12,194 nt of DNA, from contig DATDRF010000075.1 in the NCBI GenBank assembly GCA_035291905.1, positions 1 to 12,194 of the forward strand, written 5' to 3'. This document shows positions 1 to 7,946 of this stretch, one piece after another. The stretch's first letter is position 1; each line of letters opens with the position of its first letter. The notes below the pieces were generated by a model. That model had not been told where the DNA came from. It ran no database searches and saw nothing but the letters and a program-made list of their open reading frames with translations. The stretch comes from JACPLA01 sp035291905 (lineage in GTDB: Bacteria; Bacteroidota; Ignavibacteria; UBA10030). The translations under genes and the position numbers were made by a program.

Positions 1-138
1 CGCCGCGAAATACCCCAGGTGATTATCTCGCTTCGCGTTGACGAAGGATCACGCATGGGAATCGTAACCGACATTCAACAACAGCTTCGAAAGGGCGATG
101 CCCTACGTATCAACTACTCGGCCCTCCAGAAGCTCTGA
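1..138 (+). CDS. exbD: ExbD/TolR-family biopolymer transport protein, C-terminal end (partial)
   Basis: The frame is open from the first base and ends with TGA at 136-138, giving the last 45 residues of a protein whose start is outside the window. The fragment contains VISLRVDEGSRMGIVTDIQQ and ends in LRINYSALQKL. That matches the C-terminal periplasmic domain of ExbD-like proteins as I remember them from Bacteroidota and Ignavibacteria, where 'MGIVTD' followed by 'ALRINYS' is typical. ExbD works with the ExbB (MotA/TolQ-type) proton channel in the inner membrane and passes proton-motive force to outer-membrane transporters through TonB. This implies a diderm organism. The N-terminal membrane anchor cannot be seen, so ExbD and TolR cannot be fully separated. 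A 79-nt spacer follows before yqeY. Confidence 0.78.
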   Translation, partial: RREIPQVIISLRVDEGSRMGIVTDIQQQLRKGDALRINYSALQKL

Positions 139-162
139 CAACAGTGAAGGACAATGTTCTTT

Positions 163-208
163 CGAGGCAGTCTCGTGATACGGGATTGCCTCGTTTCATT
201 TCACGAGA
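163..208 (+). promoter_or_regulatory. Two interleaved inverted repeats, possible pseudoknot leader of yqeY
   Basis: Between exbD and yqeY, CGAGGCA (163-169) pairs perfectly with TGCCTCG (187-193), and G170-U186 could add a wobble pair. TCTCGTGA (171-178) pairs perfectly with TCACGAGA (201-208). The left arm of the second stem lies inside the loop of the first and its right arm lies outside, the arrangement of an H-type pseudoknot. If both cannot form at once, they would be alternative hairpins. The right arm of the second stem runs into the purine-rich ribosome binding region GAGAGGAAG (205-213) before the yqeY ATG at 218. There is no U tract, so it does not look like an intrinsic terminator. 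The pairing is seen directly; any regulatory role is inferred. Confidence 0.35.
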
Positions 209-217
209 GGAAGCTCC

Positions 218-667
218 ATGACGCTGAATGAACGCATCACGGAAGATATGAAAGCGGCAATGAAGAGCGGCGAAAAGCTGAAACTCGAGACCCTTCGCAC
301 CGTGCGTGCCCAGTTTATTGAATTTTCAAAACGCGGATCCGACAAGCCAATAACCGCCGACGACGAACTGTCGATTATGCTCGGAGCGATTAAAAAGCGC
401 AAGGAGGCAATTGACCTGTATCAACAAGCGGGAAGGAAAGAATTGGTAGATCAGGAGAGCCGCGAGCTGGAGATCCTCCGGACCTATTTGCCGAAACAGA
501 TGGGAAAGGATGAGGCGGAAGAGATCATCAAGACCATCATCCGCGAAGTCGGTGCTTCGTCGCCACAAGACTTTGGCAAGGTCATGGGAAGGGTGATGAA
601 GGAATTGAAAGGAAAACTGGAAGGAGCGGCTGTCCAGGATCTCGTGAAAAAGAACCTCGGAGGGTAG
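218..667 (+). CDS. yqeY: GatB/YqeY domain-containing protein
   Basis: A 149-residue protein matching the YqeY family in length and sequence throughout. Family-typical parts are the N-terminal helix with 'KLETLRTVRAQ' (22-32), the middle segment 'KKRKEAIDLYQQAGR' (59-73), 'YLPKQM' (90-95) and the C-terminal 'DFGKVMGRVM' (118-127). YqeY is a small cytoplasmic all-helical protein related to the tail domain of GatB, the amidotransferase subunit that handles mischarged Glu-tRNA(Gln) and Asp-tRNA(Asn). Its own cellular role is not well defined, and tRNA-related function is inferred from the domain. The ATG at 218 follows the purine-rich GAGAGGAAG (205-213). cvpA begins one base after its stop, so the genes are very likely cotranscribed. 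Confidence 0.93.
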   Translation: MTLNERITEDMKAAMKSGEKLKLETLRTVRAQFIEFSKRGSDKPITADDELSIMLGAIKKRKEAIDLYQQAGRKELVDQESRELEILRTYLPKQMGKDEAEEIIKTIIREVGASSPQDFGKVMGRVMKELKGKLEGAAVQDLVKKNLGG

Positions 668-668
668 G

Positions 669-1235
669 ATGGTACTTGACCTGCTGATTATTTTCATCGT
701 TCTCACACTGACAGCACTCGGTCTGAAGGACGGGATGATGAAGAAGGGGGTAGCGTTGATCGTGACCCTCATTGCCATTGTGGTTGCCCATCTGACCATG
801 GACGATATGGCAACAGCGTACGTCGATGAATTCGACATCGACCGCAGCACCGCCGTCTTCTACGGCTATTTTACGGTGTTCTTCGGATTGATTCTGCTGC
901 AGTCTCTCATATTTCGGCTTACCGCCCACAATTACAGGATCGGAGGGATTGCGGACAGGGTTGTCGGCTCCTTCCTGGGGTTTGTTCAGGGTCTCTTTAT
1001 CGTGAGCGTTGTTTTCATGATGCTTGTGCCGCAAGACATCCCTTCCCGAAGGTATCGTATAGATTCCAGGCTCTACGGAACAATTGTGAATATTGCGCCT
1101 CAATTTCTGGATTTCACGCTTACAACGGTTCCGCAGACGGGTGAGGAGATTAAGCAAGAGGCAGGACAGCGAATCAACGAATACACCAAGCCGGAGGAAG
1201 TCGTGAAGAAGCCCTCAGCGCCCGAGAAGAAGTGA
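669..1235 (+). CDS. cvpA: CvpA family membrane protein
   Basis: A 188-residue protein with about four hydrophobic helices (roughly 2-19, 24-43, 64-84 and 99-120), then a charged 65-residue tail rich in Glu, Lys and Pro. The arrangement fits the CvpA family: an acidic-glycine turn after helix 1 (D21-G22) and 'ADRVVGSFLGFVQG' (95-108) leading into helix 4. CvpA was named for colicin V production in E. coli. In other bacteria family members are linked to envelope stress and cell-surface functions, but the molecular activity is unsettled. The start is well supported: GGAGG (659-663) lies 5 nt before the ATG. The gene begins one base after yqeY and overlaps the GTG start of mutS2 by 4 nt (GTGA, 1232-1235). 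The family call is based on topology and a few motifs, so it is less certain than its neighbours. Confidence 0.82.
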   Translation: MVLDLLIIFIVLTLTALGLKDGMMKKGVALIVTLIAIVVAHLTMDDMATAYVDEFDIDRSTAVFYGYFTVFFGLILLQSLIFRLTAHNYRIGGIADRVVGSFLGFVQGLFIVSVVFMMLVPQDIPSRRYRIDSRLYGTIVNIAPQFLDFTLTTVPQTGEEIKQEAGQRINEYTKPEEVVKKPSAPEKK

Positions 1236-3583
1236 GGAATATGGGAAACTTCTCTCCCGCTCTTCAAAAGCTGGAATTCGAAAAGATCATACGCCGGATT
1301 ATTCAACTGGCGACTTCGGAGCCGGGAAAGACCTCCTGCAGTCAAATCACTCCGCTCACAGATCTCCCCGCCATCACCCTGGAACTTGACCGCGTCACTC
1401 AAATGAAGGAGCTTCTGATTATCGAGGGCTCACTGCCTCTGGACGGCCTGAAGGACGTCTCCGGAATTTTGAAAAAGTGCGGCATCGAGAACCATTTGCT
1501 GACGCCCGGAGAATTACTCGACGTGGCGTCGGCCCTCAGGGTCTCGCGAACAATGGCCGGCTTCCTCTCGCGCAGAAAAGAAAAGATCCCCGCGATCCAG
1601 CCGCTTGAATCCGGACTGTTTGCCGACAAGGTTGCAGAGTTCAACATCCAGGAAGCGATTGACGAAAACGGCCGCGTTCGGGATTCTTCGAGCAAAGAAC
1701 TTCGCCTCGTGCGCCAGGACATGGCTGCGATAGGGGAGCAGCTGAGAAAGAAACTCGGATCGCTCGTTCGCGAAATTGCGGAGAAGGACCTGCTGCAGGA
1801 GGATATTATCACGACCCGGGACGGACGGTTTGTCATTCCGGTCAAATCGGAATACAAGCACAGGGTCCCCGGATTCATTCACTCGGCCTCGGCGAGCGGA
1901 GCAACAGTGTTCATTGAGCCTGCAGAAACCCTCGAGTTGAACAATTCTCTGAGAGAGCTGCAATTCAGGGAACAGAGGGAAATAGAACGAATCCTCAGAA
2001 CTCTCACGGCACAGGTTGCGGGAATCAGAGCCCCTCTCGAACAAAGCATCAAGATCCTCGGGATTATCGACCTCATTTCGGCAAAGGCGCGTTACTCGAT
2101 CGAGATCCTTGGAACCGCCCCCCGGATGGTTGATAGCCCCTCAGTCAATCTCAGGGAGGCCAGGCATCCGCTGCTTCTCCAGTCCCACCCGAGAAATTCG
2201 GTGGTTCCACTCACATTGAAGCTGGGACAACCGGCCCTTTCGCTGTTGATCACGGGCCCCAATGCCGGAGGAAAAAGCGTTGCGCTGAAGACCGTGGGAA
2301 TACTGGCCTTGTGCGCTCAATCAGGACTCCATCTGCCGGCCGGTGAAGATTCCGAGCTCTCAGTCTTCGAGGACGTTTTTGTGGACATCGGAGACGACCA
2401 GTCAGTCGAGAATGATCTGAGCACCTTCAGTTCGCATCTCTTGAATATGAGGGAGATCCTTGGCGGCGCGGGGAAGAATTCGCTCGTTCTGATCGACGAA
2501 ATTGGCAGCGGTACCGACCCGTCCGAGGGGGCAGCTCTTGCCGCTGCGGTTCTGGAGGAACTCTTACGAAGGCAATCTCTCACCATCGCTACAACCCATC
2601 ACGGAATGCTGAAAGCGTTTGCACACCAAACCGACGGGATGGAGAACGGATCGATGGAATTTGACCAGGAGACTCTGCGCCCCACATACAGGTTTCGATC
2701 CGGTATTCCCGGCAGCAGCTACGCTCTTGAACTTGCCGATCGTATTGGATTGGAAAAAGAGCTGCTGGCAAAGGCCCGAACCTTCCTGGGATCAGACAAA
2801 TGGAAGGTCGAATCACTTATTGCCCAGCTGGAACATGACGTGCGGAAATACCGGGAGCAGCTTGCGGGGATATCCGGCGACCGTGACCACCTGAGCAGCC
2901 TCGTTGCGGAGTATGAGAGAAGAATAGGAGATGCCCGGAACGAGATCAGGGAATTGAAGAAGCGGGCTACAATGGAAGCGAAGGACCTTGTGTCAAATGC
3001 ACAAGGTGCGATAGAGAGACTGGTGAAGGATATCCGTGAAAGCGCGGCGGCGAAAGAGACCATCCATGCCGCAAAGAAGACCCTGGACCAGCTTCGCACC
3101 GGCGCCGAACAAGTGTCTCCTGCCGATGAGCTGCCATCGGATCCCACACTCCGAGTGGGCGATTATGTCCACTTGAAGGATGGAACTGAAACAGGAGAAA
3201 TCGTCGAGCTGAAGGGATCCAATGCCGTTGTGGTGTGGAAGAGCGGCAGAATCAAGGTCAAGGCTCAGGACCTGATGAGGACGGCGGCAAGCGCCTCCGA
3301 GCGGTGGACGCTTCCCGCTCCGGCAGACAACTCTCATTTCAGGAATGAACTTGATCTGAGAGGCCTCACTGGCGAAGAGGCAATTGCAGAAGTGCAACAT
3401 TTTCTGGATGATGCACTTCTTTCAGGCGTTCAGCGTGTCGATATCATCCACGGAAAGGGGACAGGAGCATTACGGAAGCGGGTAACAGAGTTCCTCAAAG
3501 GTTATCCACAAGTCAAGAGTTTCCGTCTGGGCGAATGGAATGAAGGCGGATCGGGAGTTACTGTTGTGGAATTGGCAGATTGA
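1232..3583 (+). CDS. mutS2: Endonuclease MutS2 (MutS-like ATPase with Smr domain)
   Basis: A 783-residue protein, close to the 785 residues of B. subtilis MutS2, and complete. The N-terminal half holds the MutS core and clamp regions, including 'DGRFVIPVKSEYK' and 'SGATVFIEPAETLELNN'. The ATPase domain has Walker A TGPNAGGKS (341-349), 'STFSSHLLNM' and Walker B LVLIDEIGSGTDPSEGAAL (D422, E423). A Lys/Glu-rich segment at about 510-630 is probably coiled coil. A KOW-like region starts at G643, and the Smr domain contains LDLRG (707-711) and HGKGTG (740-745). MutS2 lacks the mismatch-recognition domain of MutS. It is described as suppressing recombination and, in B. subtilis, as acting on collided ribosomes. 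The GTG at 1232 overlaps the cvpA stop; an ATG at 1241 (MGNFSPALQKLEF) is a real alternative, since neither has an ideal ribosome binding site. Confidence 0.96.
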   Translation: MRNMGNFSPALQKLEFEKIIRRIIQLATSEPGKTSCSQITPLTDLPAITLELDRVTQMKELLIIEGSLPLDGLKDVSGILKKCGIENHLLTPGELLDVASALRVSRTMAGFLSRRKEKIPAIQPLESGLFADKVAEFNIQEAIDENGRVRDSSSKELRLVRQDMAAIGEQLRKKLGSLVREIAEKDLLQEDIITTRDGRFVIPVKSEYKHRVPGFIHSASASGATVFIEPAETLELNNSLRELQFREQREIERILRTLTAQVAGIRAPLEQSIKILGIIDLISAKARYSIEILGTAPRMVDSPSVNLREARHPLLLQSHPRNSVVPLTLKLGQPALSLLITGPNAGGKSVALKTVGILALCAQSGLHLPAGEDSELSVFEDVFVDIGDDQSVENDLSTFSSHLLNMREILGGAGKNSLVLIDEIGSGTDPSEGAALAAAVLEELLRRQSLTIATTHHGMLKAFAHQTDGMENGSMEFDQETLRPTYRFRSGIPGSSYALELADRIGLEKELLAKARTFLGSDKWKVESLIAQLEHDVRKYREQLAGISGDRDHLSSLVAEYERRIGDARNEIRELKKRATMEAKDLVSNAQGAIERLVKDIRESAAAKETIHAAKKTLDQLRTGAEQVSPADELPSDPTLRVGDYVHLKDGTETGEIVELKGSNAVVVWKSGRIKVKAQDLMRTAASASERWTLPAPADNSHFRNELDLRGLTGEEAIAEVQHFLDDALLSGVQRVDIIHGKGTGALRKRVTEFLKGYPQVKSFRLGEWNEGGSGVTVVELAD

Positions 3584-3584
3584 A

Positions 3585-5105
3585 ATGAAAACGACCCGAA
3601 GCATCAAGACCATCCTTATTGCAAACCGCGGTGAAATTGCGGTCCGGATCATCCGAACATGCAAGGAACTCGATATTAAGGCCGTGGCGGTCTTCTCCGA
3701 CCCCGACAGATCGGCATTGCACGTCCAATATGCCGACGCAGCATTTCGGCTCCCGGGAGCGAGGGCGTCGGAAACGTATTTGAATCGGGAATTGATTCTT
3801 TCGATCGCTAAGAGAGCCAAGGTTGATGCAGTCCACCCGGGGTACGGGTTTCTCTCGGAAAACCCTGATTTTGCGGCGCTCGTCGCACGAGCAGGAATTG
3901 CGTTCATTGGCCCGTCGGCCGATGCGATCAGACTTCTGGGTGACAAGACGGCTGCCCGAGCGGTGGCCAGGAAGCTGAAGATCCCGACAGTTGCCGGGTC
4001 AGAGAATGCGCTCAGTACCGAAGAGGAGGCAATCCTGATTGCCGGGAGGATCGGTTTTCCCGTGCTTTTGAAAGCAGCAGCAGGGGGTGGGGGAAAGGGG
4101 ATGCGCATTGTTCGGACAGAATCGGAGTTCCGACAGGCTTATCAACTGGCCAAATCCGAATCAAAGAAAGCCTTCGATGACGACCGGATTTACATTGAGA
4201 AATACATAGCGAATCCGCATCACGTAGAGATACAAATCCTTGCCGATCAACACGGAAATGTAGTGTATCTGGGAGAACGCGACTGCTCGGTTCAGCGGAG
4301 GCATCAAAAGGTCATCGAGGAATCACCCTCGCCGGCCATCGATGATACCACCCGGAGAGCCATGGGAGCAGCGGCAGTTCGATTGGCGAAGGAGGCAGGC
4401 TACACAAATGCGGGAACAGTGGAATTTCTCGTTGACGATAAGAAGAAGTTCTATTTTCTTGAGGTGAATACAAGGCTCCAAGTCGAGCACCCGGTCACAG
4501 AGGTGATCACCAGCATCGACATTGTGCGTGAGCAGATCCGAATTGCGGAGGGGAACCGTCTGCCAATGCGGCAGGAGACCATACATCGTTTCGGACATGC
4601 TCTCGAGTGCAGGATCTATGCCGAAGACCCGGAAAACGATTTCCTCCCGTCGACAGGGCTCCTTACACAATACACTCCTCCAACAGGACCAAGGACACGG
4701 CTCGACAACGGAGCACAGCAGGGGGACGAGATTCAGGTTTACTATGATCCCATGCTCTCAAAGGTCATAACCTGGGGAGAGACACGACGTGATGCGATCG
4801 AGTCAATGAAGAGAGCTCTGCGAGAATTCCGCATTCACGGAATTCAGACTACGATTCCGTTCTGCCTCTTTGCCTTGAACCATAATGTCTTTGTTGAAGG
4901 AAAACACAGTACAAGCTTTGTTCCTCAATACTTTTCCCAATCTCACCTAAGGAGTCAGGTCGGGGCTTCCCATAGGATCAAAGCAGCTATAGCGGCCGCC
5001 CTTTTCATGACAAGAACGGCAGGAGAGGGACTACCGCGGGCGACGCCGAATAGCAAGGACGGGCATTCGGCCTGGAGGACAAAACGACTTGAGAATCAAC
5101 GCTAG
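3585..5105 (+). CDS. accC: Biotin carboxylase subunit of an acyl-CoA carboxylase
   Basis: A 506-residue ATP-grasp enzyme that carboxylates biotin on its carrier protein using ATP and bicarbonate. It opens with the family signature KTILIANRGEIAVRIIRTCK and contains the glycine-rich ATP loop GGGGKGM (167-173). It also has 'ERDCSVQRRHQKVIEE' with C234, H240 and K242, and 'EVNTRLQVEHP' with E293, N295 and R297, which align with E. coli AccC E288, N290 and R292. It is about 55 residues longer than E. coli AccC. The extra tail ends 'SAWRTKRLENQR' and resembles biotin carboxylases of propionyl-CoA carboxylase type. The ATG at 3585, one base after the mutS2 stop, puts the signature next to the N-terminus; an in-frame ATG at 3540 would overlap mutS2 by 44 nt and add unconserved residues. 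The next gene encodes its carrier, so substrate (acetyl- or propionyl-CoA) depends on an unseen carboxyltransferase. Confidence 0.94.
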   Translation: MKTTRSIKTILIANRGEIAVRIIRTCKELDIKAVAVFSDPDRSALHVQYADAAFRLPGARASETYLNRELILSIAKRAKVDAVHPGYGFLSENPDFAALVARAGIAFIGPSADAIRLLGDKTAARAVARKLKIPTVAGSENALSTEEEAILIAGRIGFPVLLKAAAGGGGKGMRIVRTESEFRQAYQLAKSESKKAFDDDRIYIEKYIANPHHVEIQILADQHGNVVYLGERDCSVQRRHQKVIEESPSPAIDDTTRRAMGAAAVRLAKEAGYTNAGTVEFLVDDKKKFYFLEVNTRLQVEHPVTEVITSIDIVREQIRIAEGNRLPMRQETIHRFGHALECRIYAEDPENDFLPSTGLLTQYTPPTGPRTRLDNGAQQGDEIQVYYDPMLSKVITWGETRRDAIESMKRALREFRIHGIQTTIPFCLFALNHNVFVEGKHSTSFVPQYFSQSHLRSQVGASHRIKAAIAAALFMTRTAGEGLPRATPNSKDGHSAWRTKRLENQR

Positions 5106-5108
5106 ATC

Positions 5109-5645
5109 ATGACAGAGAAAATTGATGTTACGATCGGTAGTGAAGTGTTCACGGTGTCTCTTGAGGACGGCGTAGCGACAGTGAACGACCGTCAGTATGC
5201 CATCGATGCAGTCTTCACAGGGTCAGGGAACGTCTCATTGTTGGTTGATGGTGCCGTCTCGTACGCCTGTATCGTAGGCGTCAGCATCCATCCTCGGGAG
5301 TACCACTTGGCTGCTGGTAAGCCGTTTCAAATCAACGTGGACGGGCATACTCACGACGTGTTGGTTGAAGATCGGCGGTCCCGGCTTCTCAAGTCGCTCA
5401 AAAGGGCGGCTCCGACATCGTCGGGCTCTTGCGACATTGTTGCCCCAATGCCGGGATTGGTCGCTAAAGTCCAGGTCTCGGCGGGCGCCCATGTCAAATC
5501 AGGCCAGGGCGTATTGATTCTCGAGGCGATGAAAATGGAGAATGAGATACGTGCGCCACAGGGAGGACGAATAAAGGAGATCCTGGTTCAGCCGGGACAG
5601 GCCGTAGAGAAGGGACAGCTGCTTGGGCAGATTATTAGTGACTGA
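5109..5645 (+). CDS. Biotin carboxyl carrier subunit of an acyl-CoA carboxylase
   Basis: A 178-residue protein in two parts. Residues 1 to about 100 are rich in beta strands and resemble the small region that precedes the biotinyl domain in propionyl-CoA carboxylase alpha subunits. Residues about 105-178 form a biotinyl domain: 'IVAPMPGLVAKV', then 'ILEAMKMENEIRAP' with the biotin-accepting lysine K142 in AMKM (140-143), and the closing strand 'VEKGQLLGQI'. The lysine carries biotin between the carboxylase and carboxyltransferase sites. The start lies 3 nt after the biotin carboxylase stop with no strong ribosome binding site, so translation is probably coupled. With the preceding gene it looks like a propionyl/acetyl-CoA carboxylase alpha subunit split in two. 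The classical AccB label is possible, but AccB normally precedes AccC and has a different N-terminal region. Confidence 0.9.
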   Translation: MTEKIDVTIGSEVFTVSLEDGVATVNDRQYAIDAVFTGSGNVSLLVDGAVSYACIVGVSIHPREYHLAAGKPFQINVDGHTHDVLVEDRRSRLLKSLKRAAPTSSGSCDIVAPMPGLVAKVQVSAGAHVKSGQGVLILEAMKMENEIRAPQGGRIKEILVQPGQAVEKGQLLGQIISD

Positions 5646-5702
5646 GAGAAATAGTCGCACATAGAGAAGTATAAACAGTTTAATAATGGGAAGATAACAC
5701 CG
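5646..5702 (+). promoter_or_regulatory. AT-rich spacer before purL, possible weak promoter
   Basis: This 57-nt gap is richer in A and T than the coding sequence around it. It contains TATAAA (5670-5675) and TTTAATAAT (5679-5687), either of which could serve as a -10 element, but I find no convincing -35 partner. GGGAAG near 5688-5693 could be the purL ribosome binding site, about 9 nt from the ATG. There is no hairpin followed by a U run, so no terminator separates purL from the carboxylase genes. purL may be read through from upstream, have its own promoter, or both. Confidence 0.2.
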
Positions 5703-7946
5703 ATGAGTCAATCTGCAATCTATGCTGAGCCGGTGGTTGATCTTGGGCTCGCAAGGGAACATGGGCTTACCGAGGAGGAGTATCAGCGGATTCTGGAAAT
5801 ACTTGGCCGGGTGCCGACTTACACGGAGTTAGGTATCTACAGCGTCATGTGGAGCGAGCACTGCAGCTACAAGAATTCAATCGCGGTTCTCAAGACCCTG
5901 CCTCGGAGCGGCGGACGTTTGTTGGTGGCAGCTGGCGAAGAGAATGCAGGTCTCGTAGACATTGGTTCGAATTTCGCCGTGGCATTCAAGATCGAGAGCC
6001 ATAATCACCCGTCAGCGGTGGAACCATACCAGGGTGCAGCCACGGGTGTCGGCGGGATTCTGCGGGACATATTCACGATGGGGGCTCGCCCGATAGCGGC
6101 CCTGAACTCCTTGAGGTTTGGTTCACTTGAAGACGCACGGGGTAGATACCTCTTCAAGAACGTTGTAAAGGGGATAGGTGATTACGGCAACAGTTTTGGT
6201 GTTCCCACCGTCGGGGGAGAGGTTTACTTTGACGAGTGTTACAGGGATAATCCCCTGGTTAATGCCATGGCTGTGGGGATAGTCGAGCATAACCAGGTAG
6301 CACGGGCTGTTGCATCCGGAATAGGGAATCCGGTATTCATGGTAGGTTCAGCCACCGGCCGGGACGGGATCCATGGAGCAACCTTTGCTTCGGAAGAGCT
6401 TTCCGAGGACTCTGAATCCCGAAGGCCCTCAGTTCAGGTTGGTGACCCCTTCACTGAAAAGCTCCTTTTGGAGGCAACGCTCGAAGCGATTGGAACGGGC
6501 CACGTTGTCGGAGTGCAGGACATGGGAGCAGCCGGACTGACGTGCTCAAGCACGGAAATGAGTGCGAAAGGAGGGGTCGGGATGAACCTCTATCTTGAGC
6601 GCGTGCCGGTCCGGGAAGAGGAGATGACAAGCTATGAGATAATGCTCTCCGAATCGCAGGAGAGGATGTTGATGGTGGTCAAGAAAGGACACGAGGAGAC
6701 GATCCTTAAGATATTTACCAAATGGGACTTGCCCGCAGTTTGTGTAGGTGAGGTGGTAAGCGGAAATCTAGTGAGTGTATTTCACAAAGGAGAGTTGAAG
6801 GCGGAGGTTCCTGCACCGTCACTCGTCTTGGGTGAAGGGGCGCCGGTGTACATTCGCGAGGCGAAGGAGCCTGAGTACCTCCAGCGGACACGGATCTTTG
6901 ATGCACGGTCCTTACCTGAGCTTGGAGACTACAACAGAATGCTTCTGAAACTTCTCGGGAGCATTCGGATTTCGTCGAGGCGGTGGGTCTACGAGCAATA
7001 CGATTCGATGGTTCGAACGAACACGGTCGCAGGCTCATCTGGTGACGCCGCCGTTGTGCGGATCAAGGGAACAACGAAGGGAATAAGTGTGGCAACGGAT
7101 TGCAATGCTCGGTACGTCTTCCTGGACCCTAGGAGGGGAGGACAAATTGCTGTAGCTGAATCTGCCAGAAACGTTGTGTGCACTGGGGCTAAGCCTGTAG
7201 CGATAACGAACTGCTTGAACTTCGGTAATCCATACGACCCTGAGGTGTACTGGCAGTTTCGGGAAGCTGTGGCTGGAATAGGTGATGCTTGTCGGGCATT
7301 GGATACTCCGGTGACAGGCGGAAACGTCAGCTTCTACAACGAAGGACCTGAGCATGCGGTCTATCCGACGCCGGTGATTGGCATGCTGGGAATTCTTGAT
7401 GATGTGAATGCAGCTGTCGGGATTGGCTTCCGGAGGGCGAATCATGATCTCGTCCTCTTGGGAAGTCCTAAAGGGGAAATCGGGGGTTCGGAATATCTCT
7501 ACCTGGTGACCGGCAAGATCCTGGGAACGGCCCCGGTAATGGATCTGGATTACGAGAGACGGCTTCAGGCGTCGTGCTTGGAGATGATCAATCGGGGATT
7601 GGTGGAATCAGCTCACGACGTCTCCGAGGGCGGAATAGCGGTTGCACTGGCCGAAAGCTCCGTATCCAACGGGCTTGGCGTGAGCGTTAGGGCTGACATC
7701 TTTGGGGGCGTGCGACCCGATTTCTGGCTGTTCGGGGAGACGCAGTCCATGATCACACTCAGCTGTGATCGCTCTAATTCCAATCGTATCATTTCCATCG
7801 CGAAGGAGCACAATGTTGACGCTCAGGTGATTGGACATACAGCAGAGCATGGAAGGATTCGCGTGGGACAGCTGATGGATGTTTCGGTGGGGGAAGCGAA
7901 GGGAGCTTACGAGTCTTCAATCCCGTCGCAGATGAATGGACGGTAG
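5703..7946 (+). CDS. purL: Phosphoribosylformylglycinamidine synthase subunit PurL
   Basis: A 747-residue small-type PurL, the ATP-using synthetase subunit of the fourth step of purine synthesis. It converts formylglycinamide ribonucleotide plus glutamine-derived ammonia to the amidine. Seen motifs are SVMWSEHCSYKNS (47-59), 'KIESHNHPSAVEPYQGAATG' (96-115) with H100, 'GGILRDIFTMGARP' (117-130), 'VQDMGAAGLTCSS' and TPVTGGNVSFYNE with TGGN at 538-541. Near the C-terminus 'SAHDVSEGGIAVALAESS' is also typical. The length fits the form that works with separate PurS and PurQ, unlike the ~1300-residue fused enzyme of enterobacteria. Neither partner, nor any other purine gene, is in the window. The ATG at 5703 places the conserved N-terminus normally. 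The gene converges on dapF. Confidence 0.97.
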   Translation: MSQSAIYAEPVVDLGLAREHGLTEEEYQRILEILGRVPTYTELGIYSVMWSEHCSYKNSIAVLKTLPRSGGRLLVAAGEENAGLVDIGSNFAVAFKIESHNHPSAVEPYQGAATGVGGILRDIFTMGARPIAALNSLRFGSLEDARGRYLFKNVVKGIGDYGNSFGVPTVGGEVYFDECYRDNPLVNAMAVGIVEHNQVARAVASGIGNPVFMVGSATGRDGIHGATFASEELSEDSESRRPSVQVGDPFTEKLLLEATLEAIGTGHVVGVQDMGAAGLTCSSTEMSAKGGVGMNLYLERVPVREEEMTSYEIMLSESQERMLMVVKKGHEETILKIFTKWDLPAVCVGEVVSGNLVSVFHKGELKAEVPAPSLVLGEGAPVYIREAKEPEYLQRTRIFDARSLPELGDYNRMLLKLLGSIRISSRRWVYEQYDSMVRTNTVAGSSGDAAVVRIKGTTKGISVATDCNARYVFLDPRRGGQIAVAESARNVVCTGAKPVAITNCLNFGNPYDPEVYWQFREAVAGIGDACRALDTPVTGGNVSFYNEGPEHAVYPTPVIGMLGILDDVNAAVGIGFRRANHDLVLLGSPKGEIGGSEYLYLVTGKILGTAPVMDLDYERRLQASCLEMINRGLVESAHDVSEGGIAVALAESSVSNGLGVSVRADIFGGVRPDFWLFGETQSMITLSCDRSNSNRIISIAKEHNVDAQVIGHTAEHGRIRVGQLMDVSVGEAKGAYESSIPSQMNGR

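Noticed and set aside
582..1157. Long minus-strand open frame opposite yqeY/cvpA (191 codons), and another at 326-850
   Set aside because: Both lie opposite well-supported genes, have odd composition rich in Asn, His and Ser, and show no recognisable domain or good ribosome binding site.
3540..3584. Upstream in-frame ATG that would lengthen the biotin carboxylase by 15 residues
   Set aside because: It would overlap mutS2 by 44 nt, and the family signature begins directly after the ATG at 3585, one base past the mutS2 stop.
3470..4108. Minus-strand open frame of 212 codons opposite the mutS2/biotin carboxylase junction
   Set aside because: It is an Ala/Ser-rich antisense shadow of the conserved ATP-grasp coding sequence, with no family resemblance.
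4824..4845. Perfect 8-bp inverted repeat GAATTCCG/CGGAATTC with a 6-nt loop inside the biotin carboxylase gene
   Set aside because: The bases encode a conserved family segment (EFRIHGIQT), there is no U run, and coding constraint or chance explains it well enough.
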